Assembly: GCA_026724425.1 (NCBI GenBank)
Contig: JAIUCV010000005.1
Coordinates: forward strand, 37,235,784-37,299,783
Length of the DNA: 64,000 nt
Direction: 5' to 3'
Source of the DNA: Erythrophleum ivorense
Lineage: Eukaryota; Streptophyta; Magnoliopsida; Fabales; Fabaceae
Part shown: in pieces, positions 49,067-60,600 of the stretch
Position numbering within the stretch: the stretch's first letter is position 1
Layout of the letters: each line of letters opens with the position of its first letter
Notes under the pieces: generated by a model
Databases searched by the model: none
Told to the model about the DNA's origin: nothing
The model's input: only the letters and a program-made list of their open reading frames with translations
Program-made: the position numbers and the translations under genes

Positions 49067-49660
49067 TGTAGGATAAAACTCATATAATATATGCAAGACA
49101 AAATTCAAAAAAAATCAATGGATGAATTTCTTACAATTCATAAATTACATGACAATCTCATATTACTTAATTGAGATAAAAAGCAACAAAAACATAAATA
49201 CCTATCGCCATGCCATTTGATTCTTGTAGTAACTCAAAGTTTGATTTGACGATCTAAAATTATGAACAACATAAAAGTAAGGGATTGATTTGTTAAAAGT
49301 CAAAAGCTTCTTTTGACAAATAGTGAGACTTCAATAATACTAGTAATTTTCAAGAGAGTCTCTCTTTGTCAAAGAACGTCTTAGAACTCAATGTCAGTTA
49401 AAATATGTCATGTACTTTCCATTAAAGTGTACGATATATTTAATTGCCTAAGATAACTATTCAATAAACCCACTAACTCTCATCTATTGTATCTTGCAAA
49501 ATTGAATCCTTAATTTTTGGGCCATTAATTAGAATATTTAAAATTTAAAATCCAAATAATAATAATAATGGGATATCTTATTAATCTTAATATAAAATAT
49601 CCCATATCTTAAAAGTATGTTTATTTAAAATATTTCAAATTAAATTTAAATGTTCTAACA
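49067..49660 (-). mobile_element. 5' LTR of the decayed copia element
   Basis: The minus strand starts TGTTAGAACATTTAAATTT at 49660 and ends TATCCTACA at 49067. This is 594 bases with TG..CA ends, next to the primer-binding site. The expected partner LTR on the left (near 40.5-41 kb) was not found, so the element is truncated at its 3' end. Confidence 0.75.
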
Positions 49661-51251
49661 CAAATTACTCTTTTCTTTTTTGAGATATTCAAATTATACC
49701 ATTCTTATTTTTATTGTGAAAATATATACAAATCTCCCTTAAAGTCAAAAGATAACTGAAATACCTTTAAGTATAATTTTGATTATTTTAAAAAATAATT
49801 TATTAAAAAATATATTTCTTAAACTTTTATTTCAATATTATTTATTTTGTATTGAAAATTGTAAATTTAATTTATTTTGAATTTAAAAGAGTGACTATTT
49901 TATATTGGTCAAATACATATTTAATACTTGAAAAAGCTTTTTTGTACCCCCTTATATGAGTAAACTAAAATGAGAATTATCATATCAGTTATTATCTCTC
50001 AATCTTTTTATTTATCTTTGCTTCTTTAATTTTTCAGGTCATTTAATTTTCACTCTTTTTAATTTCTTTTGATACAATTTTTGTCCTCCCTCACTAATTT
50101 ATGTTTGTCACTCCATTTGATAAAGTGATGAGCCGCAACAAAAAGGAACCAAAATCCCTTATCTTTTTCCCTGGAAATGTGTAAACGGATAGTCTGCACC
50201 ACAGAGAGCAATAGGATGGAAAAAAGTTCAACAACCACATGTTTTATGGGAAAAAAGTAATAAGGGGATGGAAGAAACAAAAAGAGAGGGACAACAAGAA
50301 AATAATGATAAATGAGTGGTAATTTATTTTTTTTGTGAAAATATACAAAATAATAATATATATTCATCTTCGGTTGAGTTGTGATATGCCCAAAGTTTTA
50401 TAACTAAACTCATGGCTTCGTCTAAAAATTAACTTCTTTTAAAAAATAGACCTAACTCCACGGAAGACTTGAATTTTAATTCGAACTTGGAAAAAAATTA
50501 AAAAAAAAAAAACCTCAATCCAATTTAATCGAGGTTGATTGGGGTCAACTAAGTTTGCGTACATTAGCTGAGTATGACGGTGTTACCCAAAGTCAAGGCA
50601 GGTCAATCATATATATAGGACAGTAGGTTGAAGAGCCCTCAAGGGTATTTTAGTCATTTAAATTGCTAAGTTAGTGAGTGGTGACAATTATAAGGGACGA
50701 TCTTAAAATATGTAGGAAGCATCCACTGGGTGATTAGTTGTTCTATTGTCTAGGCAATCTTTTCAATGGGAAGATTTAAAGTGGGACAAAATAAGTGCTT
50801 GATCAAGTAGATTTAGTTGACAGAAAATATGTATCATCAATGCTTATATATAAAATATAAGACAATTACATTTTATATATTTGGATATAACATGTAAAAT
50901 GTATAAAAAAACATTTATAAAAATTAGCATAGTCAACAATTTTAGGATGTCAGCTACATCTATGATACCCAAATATCTAGATGCTAAAATAAAATTATTG
51001 TGCGCTGAATGTCTGTCTCCTTATAATTATGGGATTTGTAACTTCACGAACACAATTGTTGCAGTATTTATTCTGGGTTTAAGGAACCACGCACTTTGGA
51101 TGGTCATTTATTAAAAAATAAAAAATAAAAAAAACCTACAAATGACTTTTTACTTGTCAAAATCCCTAATTTTATGGTGCAATACAAAGAGTTCTATTAC
51201 AAGACAAGCCGCCTAAGCAGCCACGGAACATTATTCTTGGCTACCTCCTAA
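49661..51251. other. AT-rich intergenic DNA, nothing recognised
   Basis: Long A/T runs. The 102-codon minus-strand frame at 50059-50367 has no known domain and odd composition (Phe/Leu/Tyr-rich from T-rich DNA), so I do not call it a gene. Confidence 0.4.
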
Positions 51252-51360
51252 TGCTGTGTTTGGAAAAGTGGCCAGGCATCCCAAAACCACGTTTCATGTG
51301 AAGCAAAAAGTTTGAGCTTATACTAAAACGTGGTTTCCCAACGTGTTTCCAAACAGGCAC
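51252..51360. mobile_element. Tourist/PIF-Harbinger-like MITE, TSD TAA
   Basis: Left end TGCTGTGTTTGGAAAAG; the complement of the right end is GTGCCTGTTTGGAAACACG. Inner words CCCAAAACCACGTTT and the complement of AAACGTGGTTTCCCA also pair. TAA lies on both sides (51249-51251, 51361-51363). 109 bases. Confidence 0.7.
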
Positions 51361-52455
51361 TAAAACTAGTTAGCCTGGACTTGTATCGTTCATGCGGTTC
51401 TTGCTGCTCTCGCTGCAAAGTGTGCTGTTTTCCATTTGGATCGTTCATATATATTTGAATATTTTAAATTTTTTTAATTTAATCACTTTTTAAGTATAAT
51501 ATTTTTATTTAAAAAAGTAAAATATAAGATAAAAGTGATTTTTTAATTTTTATCAGACAAATAATTTATTTAATAAAAATTAAAATATTTTCTTCATTTT
51601 ATATTTTACATTTTTAAAATAAGAAAATAAATAATTGAGATTTAAAAATACAAAAGAAAAAAAATTAAATTATCTAAATTTGTATAAATAATAGCACGCG
51701 GTGCTCTCCAAAGAGCAATAGAAATCCGGAAGCATTGTTAACTTGTACGAAAAATACTTTTTATGACGTAAATTTCGGTGTCCCAATTAATGGGATACCA
51801 TTTCTGGGCCAAGCACTTCCAGACCCTTCGAAAGTTGTTCAGTTCTTAAATTAAGCTAGAACAGCAAAACCTGGATGTGAAGCGCCCAACGGTCTGTCAT
51901 GTACCTAATCGCAAGCACATGAAGTATCTATGAACCGTAACGTAGTTTAGCTTTTTGTGACATATCCAATTGGAATCCTTGACACTTTATATAAGTGCAT
52001 AAAACTGATAAAGCTCACTATTCATTAGTGTGTTCAAATTAGAATGCTTGATATCGACAAAAATGCATACAACTAACAAGCTACCTTGAGTGTAAATAAA
52101 GTAAGATAAGGGTAATTTTATGAAAAGTTATATTTTATAAGAGATTACATTTTTTCCCCCATTGATGAAAACTTGGAATTTTATTTTAATTTTAAAAATT
52201 GTTATTCAACGGCATGTATTCTCCTTTGAAATTGAACTTCTATCGACCAATCTTTTAATAAGTAAAATTGCTTCACTGATAAATGCACCTCAGTTTTTTT
52301 TATTTATAATCAATTAATAAATTATTAAGACCAGGACTTCAAAATATATCTACTAATGAAAAATTTTAAATTTTTCATAAAATTAAAAATTATTAGGTAC
52401 ATTTAGTTTATAAAACATTTGTTAACTAAAATAACCACCAGCTACAATTTTTTTT

Positions 52456-52626
52456 TATATTTTTGTTATTAGATTATTTAATTAAAATATGACAAATATA
52501 TAATTTTTTAATAATAATATAATAAATATATATTTTAATAAAACAATCTTATATTTTTTATATTATTATTAAAAAATCATATATTTATTATATTTTAATT
52601 AAAAAAATTTAATAACAAAAATATAA
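52456..52626. repeat. AT-rich foldback repeat, ~65-base arms
   Basis: The left arm starts TATATTTTTGTTATTAGATT and the right arm is its complement (ending AATAACAAAAATATA) with few mismatches and a loop of about 40 bases. A related half-copy follows at about 52740-52820. Confidence 0.75.
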
Positions 52627-53474
52627 GAAATTACATATAATTTTTATTTTATTTTTGTGACATTTAAATATATATTTTTAGATAAATATGCTTTGAGATT
52701 TGCATGTTAATAATTAACAAAATAACAAAAAAATTATATATAATTTTTATATTTTTACTATTAGGTTCTTTAATTAAAACATAAAAAATATATAATTCTT
52801 TAATAATATTATGACAAATATATAATTGTTGCAAATAATTATATACTTTTTTAATTAAATTATACATTTTGTCATGATATTCTTGAAAAACTATACATTA
52901 TCGTATTTTAATTAAAAAACTTGAAGGTCACGATATAAGTAATTGTATCTAAATTTAATTCTAATAAAAATTTCACATCTTAAAAAAATAATAACTTGTT
53001 GCAAAATCACCCATCTATATATATTCATGACAATTCGGATTCTTTGCATTTTGGGGGCAGATGCACAATCTATGGTTAGAAAGAAATAAATTGAGAGATG
53101 TAGAGTGAAATTAAAAATTTTATAGTTATACAATTGAAGAAAAAATAATACAAAGAGATGAGAGTGTGTATGAGACTTATTTGATTACTCTCTTTATATT
53201 TATTCTCTCTTTTCTCTTTATCTCTCTCTAATTGCATTATATGCAATTAATTTATGACGGTAGAAGATCTGAACTCATACAAAACCAAACAACTTCCAAC
53301 ATTAGAAGCTGGAGAGAAGGTTTTAATACTAAAAGCTCTTAATCTTTCTCCCTCTAATTGTCTTTGAACAGTCATGTAAAGGATCTATTTGTATTAGGAT
53401 CATATGCAATAAATACTTAGTGCACAGCATGTAGTAGTTTGTTTTGGATTTTTTTTAGAGATTAAAAAGTAACA

Positions 53475-53645
53475 TAAGATATTTAAAAAGTATAACTGCA
53501 ATAGTAAAAATTTTAACTGTAAGAAAAAAATACTTTAAAAATTTTATCTATAACATAATTAAAATTTTAAAATATATTTTTCCTTATAGTTAAAATTGTT
53601 ATTACATCCTTTAAAAAATGCCTACAATTTAATTACTACACACCG
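53475..53645. repeat. Foldback repeat, probable MITE
   Basis: GTAAAAATTTTAACTGTAAG (about 53500) pairs with the complement of CTTATAGTTAAAATTGTTAT (about 53583), with TTTAAAAATTTTA pairing toward the centre. About 170 bases, no coding capacity. Confidence 0.55.
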
Positions 53646-53799
53646 TGCATTAAAATTAACTACCGTAGGCAATCCTAATGGGATCTATTTACAAATTTCT
53701 TCTCACAGTTCAATTTAAGTCTTGCTTAAAATTGTAAATTCACCAATTGAGTTTATATCTCTCCATAAATTGTGCACACACGTGTCATATTCTCATAGG

Positions 53800-54588
53800 T
53801 GATGACTTAGCGGTGCTAACCCAATCCTAGATACGAAGCGGACAATAGCCCCCAAATCAGCTGCTACTAATTTGATTTCCAATGACGTTGCCCCAGACAT
53901 GAGATATACTGAGAAAGAGATAGAGACGATAGATGAGGTGTTAGGGGGAAGAACTAAAAAATGAGAGGCCCGAAATCGCTAGCCTCACATTCTCTTGTAT
54001 GTGCCTGTGTGTAGTATAAGGGCAGGCTTTGCCTCTGGCTTACCTTATCCTATCCACTACTCTCTCTTCCTTTCTTTTTACCCTTTTCTCTCCCATAATC
54101 TCTTCTTTAATTTGTGTCCTCAATACCTACACTTTCACCTCCTTCCCAATTCTGCACCCCCAGAATTCCATAACCATTCCTATATATATTCAGTGCCCAT
54201 TCTTTCAATTCTCTTGTATTTATTTAAAAGAAAAAAAAAGAAAAGAGAAAAATATCAGTATTTGCGAGTTTTAGTATATTTCTCTAGTTTCCCTTTCGGC
54301 TAAAGTTCCTCTTCTTTTTTCGCATTTATCATACGGTGAGCAAGTTCGATTCTGCAGATATTATTGAGCTACTATTCCCACATACTGGTTCCTTTTTTTT
54401 CTTTTTTGTCTCACAAAGAAACTTCCAGAGTTTGAGGAGAGAGATTATTAATTTCTAGTTGATTATTCGATAAATTCAACTATTGGGTCATAGTTATTTC
54501 CGTCCAGGAAGAAGCAGAAGAAGAACCTGGTGGACCTAAATTTTCAAAACAAAACCAACCCAGAACCCCTTCAATTTCTTCAACTGCA
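53800..54588 (+). promoter_or_regulatory. Putative promoter and 5' leader of the REC/TSS-like gene
   Basis: This is the region immediately upstream of the ATG at 54589. A TATA-like run (TATATATATT, 54181-54190) lies about 400 bases before the ATG. It is followed by pyrimidine- and purine-rich leader-like sequence, including TTTCTTTTTTGTCTC near 54400. No transcript evidence is available here, so the start site and any leader intron are unknown. Short open frames across 53995-54303 look like chance and have no recognisable domain. Confidence 0.4.
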
Positions 54589-54663
54589 ATGGCTCCCAAA
54601 ACTGGCAAAACCAAACCCCACAAAGCTAAGGGAGAGAAGAAGAAGAAGGAAGAGAAAGGTCCG

Positions 54664-54698
<35 letters not shown>

Positions 54699-57600
54699 TG
54701 TTTTATTACTGTCTTCAATTTCATGCTTCACCAAATTCTGGTCTTATGTATCCTTTTGGTAAATTGTCTCTTTTCTGAATTACATTATATATCCATTGCA
54801 GTTTTGCCTACGGTAATTGAGATTACTGTGGAGACACCAGACGATTCTCAAGTGACCCTTAAGGTATGGAATAATTTAGCTTTTTCCTTTTTCCATGACA
54901 GCAGAATGATTTGTCTTTTTCCTTTTTCCCTTGCTACTTTGTTCGACCAGCTAATTAAAATATAATTTTTAGAGTTAAATTTTTTTTAATCTTTTACCAC
55001 TTTGGGGCATTTACGTTGTTGTACAAACTTTTAATACCTGAAATTTATTACAATAAGTGTGTGTAAAAAAAGAGAGAGTATGACGCGGTAAATTTTATTA
55101 TCCAATTTAAAAGGTACATTCACATTCTTATCCCACGCGCACACACATCATATATATATATATATATATATATTTTCGTGACTTTTGGAAAGGTTCACAA
55201 AGCGACCTAAATTATTATTGAATGTGTACTGTGAAATGTACAGTAATAGTTACACGTTTTTCTCACAACTCTCACAATTTGAATAAAGTGAATTCACATG
55301 AAAAGAATTAACTCGAAACAAATACAAAAATCACTACTATATAAATGTGTAGTGCTTATCAAGTTAAGTATATGATTTTTAATCCTACGTTAATAAAAAT
55401 AAGAAATTGAGTTAAGATAAAAAGATGAAATATTAATATCCATTTATGAAGCCCGGTTGTGATTTTTCTTTTTTATTTTTGATGAGGAGAATAAATTTTC
55501 AAAATTGTGGTGGAGGGCAGGGAATATCTACGGACAGGATCTTAGATGTGAGGAAGCTCTTAGGGGTCCACGTGGAGACATGTCACCTGACTAACTACTC
55601 CTTATCACACGAGGTACACTTTCTATAAGCCATTATTACTTGTACACTTCTACTTCCTTTATATGTATTCTTCCTGGGACCACCGTCCTTCGTTTCGGTT
55701 TAGTCCCAAACAAATTTATGATTCAAACGCCATCGATAATCAACATGACCCACGACTTGGGCTTTTTTTTTTTAATCCTAATTTTAAATTGGACTAGAGT
55801 TAGGGTTCATTTAGTTGGTCGAAATGAATTTTATGTAAAAAAAATCATATAATTTATAATTATATTTAATATAACATATAAAAAATAAGTTTTTTTTATA
55901 TTTAGATAGATAAAAATATTATATTAATAAAAAAGAAAGTTGAGTAGTTGAGTAAATAACTATAATATCCAAAAATGACATAAGTGATAATGACAATAAT
56001 AATAATAACAACGATAGTGACAATTTTTTAGTTTGTTTTGATAAAAATATATTATTGATTTTTTAATTTAATTTGAGGTTCACTTTTATTTTTTAATTTT
56101 ATTAGATTTTAATTTAATTCTTAAATTTTATCCTAAATTTTATTTTATTTTCTTTAACATTTTTTAGTTTCAATTTAGTCTTTTAAATTTTTGTTAGGTT
56201 TCACTTTCATCCTTTAATTTTAAAAACTACTCAAATATTTTATTCTCTCAAATTCTATCAAATAAAATACTTAATAAAAAAAATTCAATGTGGCTTCTTG
56301 GTGATTTAATTCTAATAATTTTTTTAAACAATTTGAAAGTATTAGAGAGAAAAAAATTTGAGTAATTTTTGTAATTAAAAAACTAATTAAAAAAAATTAA
56401 ATTAAATGATAAAAGTATAATTTAAACTAACGTTAAGAGGTTATATTAGAACAAAGTAAAATTAAGAGATGAAAGTGAAGTCAAAAATAAAATTAATAAA
56501 TTAAATTAAATTAAAAAAAATAAAATTTAAAATAAAATTAAGAGATAAAAATATACGTTAACATTTTTTTATACTTTTAATCATAAAAACATTTGAATTC
56601 AATTTAACCAGCATAACCTTTTCTTTTTTTCTCGTAGAGCTCAAAATTCATACACTTTAGACACTAATATGCAATGCTAGAGCAAATATCATAGTAAACT
56701 CTAGAAGAAAAGAACAAATGTTGATGGGTTCGACAATAGAGCGTCAAATGGGCAAGTGTTTGCAGTCTTTGGTTACTCCAAGTTGCTTACCAGGTCAACA
56801 TATGGAATCCAGTCTCGTTGCATACATTCTGTGTGGGTTCTGGCAATTCGACTTTACAAGTTGTGAAGTTTCGAATCTTTTATATTTAGGAAATAAATGT
56901 ATAACATTTAATTAAAGAGAGATAGAGAAAAAAATAAGTAAAATAAAAAAGGTAAATATTATATATTTTTTATTTTATTTTATTTTGTGTTACTCTTTCT
57001 TATTATACATATGCAGTATTATAAAGAATTCAGAAGCCAAGTTCGTTTATATTAATAATTATGTGCGCCATCACAAGTATCATAATATTTAACATTTAAA
57101 TAAATTTATTATTTTTCATGATTTAAATTATTTTAAATTGGTATTATCTACTTATCCTTTAATTATATTGGAGCTTACAAATTTATGTAACGCCACTTTT
57201 GTATTTATTAATCCTTTTAAGATTGACTCTCAATTTAACTGGTGGGCCTCCTGAAGGGTGATAAGTTGTCCCACAATTTGTTCTTTTGGGTCTGTGCCAA
57301 CCACAGTTTAATGCTTTAAACCCATTAATTTGGACCCAAGGAAACCTTTTTTCAGGGAAAAAACCCTATTGGACCAAGAATAGCCCATTATGCAAAAGTG
57401 CTTCAAAAAGGAACTTAGCAAGAGTACTTTTATTGACCAACCAAAAAAAGGGTTTGGACAAAAAAGAAAAGGTACTTCAATGTCATTTTCTTTTAAAAAA
57501 TAATGTATTCTGTTAATTTTAAACTTAAATTAGATATAAGTGAGGGTCAATAATAAAAAATAAATTTTTATATGAAAGAGTCTTCACCATGTATGATGAA

Positions 57601-60600
57601 TGTTTATTAGTGAGTCTCCTTATCAGCCAATGATAGGAAGGATAAGAATTTGAATAGAGTTATAAGTTTAATTTTTAAAAAAATGTAAACGAAGAGCACA
57701 ATATGTGCATTTTAGGGATAGGAAAAATATTTATATCTTATGGGTACTCCTAAAATTTATTTGTTTGAATTTGAATTTGGAGATTTTTTTTTTTGGGAAT
57801 ATACTAAGAGTTTGAGTTTAAATAGTGTGGTATCCACTTATATTATGTACATTTATACCTATATTGTTATATATTAATCAATAGAATATATTATAAAAAT
57901 GAAACAAAATATCATTTAAATAGAATTTTATAAATATTGAATTATATTAATGACTCTTTAAGACATTTTATTTTTATTGTAATTTTATATAAACAGTTGT
58001 TATATAAATAAGTTTTAATTTTAAAAAAATTACTCATTTTAAAAAATTTTGAATAAATAATTCTAAATCAAAAAATTTAATCATTCTATCGAAATAAAAA
58101 ATTTGAATAAATTATAGAAATATCTCATAAATTATGTTAAAATTATATATGTTTTTCTTGAAATAAAAAGTTGCTTTATATTTTAGTTTAATTTTAAAAT
58201 TTTTTATCAAAATATCCTTAATTTAATTTTTTATAATTTAAAAAATATTTATTTAAGTTAATTGAGGATATATTAGTTAAAAAAATTAAAATTGGACTAA
58301 AATATTATATAACTTTTTATTTTAAAAAAATTATATATTTTTTAAAAATAAAAAAGTTTGTATAATTTTGATAAAATTTAAGAGAATTTCTTATTTAAAA
58401 ATTGGAGTATCTTATTCATGATTATTCTTAATGCATCTCCACTTATTATTAAGACAAAAAGAAAAAAGTTGGCCCAAACAAAAAATATGTGAAAAAAAAA
58501 AAGTTGTCTAACTTCCTTAACAACTTGTGATTAAAAAATGTGGAAGCCCTCCTAACGAACAAAACGACTAATGAAACAGGTGCGAGGTCCTAGGCTGAAA
58601 GATTCCATGGAGATCGTCTCCCTGAAACCTTGCCATCTCTCCATTGTCGAAGGTAAAACGAAAATCAAATGACCCAATGGTTATTTTTTCGAGATCTATT
58701 ATACTAAGATGAATCCACTGTACCATACCACTACTCTTACTGTTCATAACTCATGTTCTGTCAGAGGACTACACTGAGGAGCTTGCAGTGACTCACATTC
58801 GGCGGCTTCTCGACATCGTAGCATGTACCACCTCCTTCGGCTTCTCCTCCACGGCCAGTAAGCCGGTCGGTCGGTCCAACACGAAAGATCCCGCCGGAAC
58901 CAAAGAATCCGGTTCGGTTGAGACCGAACAGACTCAGCAGCACAGTCCGACTCCAGATAATGGATTGGAAACCAGCCCGAAGCCCGAATCTGGTGATCAG
59001 AAACCTGATTCTGGCAGTGGAGTGGTTCAGAGAGGCGGTGGTGAAAAAGGCGACAAGTCGGAGAAAGCGGACGGTGACATTTCCATGTGTCCACCACCGA
59101 GATTGGGGCAGTTTTACGACTTCTTTTCGTTCTCGCATCTTACGCCTCCTATACATTGTGAGTTTTTCTAGACATAATTCTCTCTTTTTTATCTTCCTTT
59201 AACTGTGGAACAACGTCTTGCCCGTTCGTTTTTGAACGTTATAATGTCAAAGCATACCTCTCTAGTGTAAATTGTATGATAACTTCTCTTTTTTATTTTG
59301 TTATTTGAGCTCTCTATTGTAGTCAATTTGAACAATACTTTCAAGGAAAAGACAATAGAAGTAGTATTATATAGGTGCCATTGGCGGTGCTGATGGCGGG
59401 ACTGGAGCATTAAGTTGTAGGAAATGTTTTTAAAAAATTACTAGGAATGGAAGAAAGAATAAAGTGAATACGTACTCTGAAATGGAATTTTTAAGTTGTT
59501 CAGAAAATTTTGGAAAAATTACAACAACTAAACTTGCCATTAAGAGCTTTGTTTCTCTTTGTTCTCTTTTCTTTTTGTAATTTCTGAAAATTCACGAAGC
59601 AAAACGAGAAACAAAGTACAGTGCAGCAAGCTGTTAGCTTCAACCAACAGAAGACAGTTAAGCTGTTTATGTACTTCTTTTACCTACGTTGTGTGTATAT
59701 ATATGTATATACATTATATTGTGCTGCTTCCTCTTTCATGGATATTATTTATCAGCTGATGGAATCTTTACCAAAGTGTTGTTTGTAAGACTTCTAGCAT
59801 ACAGGCTCAACAAAACAATACAATCTCGTTCACAAACATATAGATTTTTTTTTTTTTTTGGGGGGGGGGGGGGGGGGGATCTTAGCTAGTTAACTACTAC
59901 TCATATTACTTGAGGAATATGTTTCATAGTATGTGGATATGAAGCCCAGTTTTCTTAGGGTGCTTTTGGTTCTCTTGCAGACATACGAAGGTCGAATCGT
60001 CCATTCCTAGAAGATAAGACGGAAGATGATTTCTTTCAGATTGATGTAAGGGTTATTGCCTTATTTATTTGTATCTCTCCATTTTAATTTGTTGCATGGC
60101 TGTACTATTTTGCAGTTCACCCTGAATGAGCTTTGCCAATATAATATGCCCTGGAATTGCTGCGCATATGATATCTGCAGGTTAGGGTTTGCAGTGGAAA
60201 ACCAACAACAATTGTTGCTTCCAGAAAGGGATTCTATCCTGCTGGAAAACGTCTTCTTGTGAGTCACACTTTGGTTGGCCTTCTTCAGCAGATAAGCAGA
60301 GTGTTTGATTCTGTAAGTTTGGACTCATTATTGTTTCTTTACATTTGCTTCTTTATAGTACTTCCAGATCATTTTTCCTTGTAGTGATTACTTATATATA
60401 TATATATATATTTTTAATTATAAATTATGTTTGTGCCTGGCTGTTTGCACTATTTCATTTTAGTGCAACGTCTTAGTAGTAATAAACAATAATATTTCTT
60501 GCAGGCTTACAAAGGTCTGATGAAGGCTTTTACAGAACACAATAAAGTATGTACTTCTCATCATATATGTTCACACTATTCTTTTAACTGTACAAAACGT

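Larger units (their letters stand above)
51364..54000. other. AT-rich intergenic DNA upstream of the gene, with foldback elements
   Basis: No gene seen. It contains the two foldback repeats listed separately and further long A/T runs. The 102-codon frame at 53995-54303 overlaps the leader region and is unsupported. Confidence 0.4.

Noticed and set aside
50059..50367. 102-codon minus-strand frame
   Set aside because: No recognisable domain, with composition typical of T-rich DNA. An unknown gene cannot be excluded, but nothing supports one.
53995..54303. 102- and 81-codon plus-strand frames just upstream of the gene
   Set aside because: Pyrimidine-rich leader/promoter sequence gives Ser/Phe/Leu-rich peptides with no known domain. 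No splice route joins them to exon 1 in frame that I could support.
58744..59156. Minus-strand frames of 117 and 131 codons
   Set aside because: They are antisense to exon 5 of the REC/TSS-like gene, whose plus-strand frame is supported by family similarity and splice sites.
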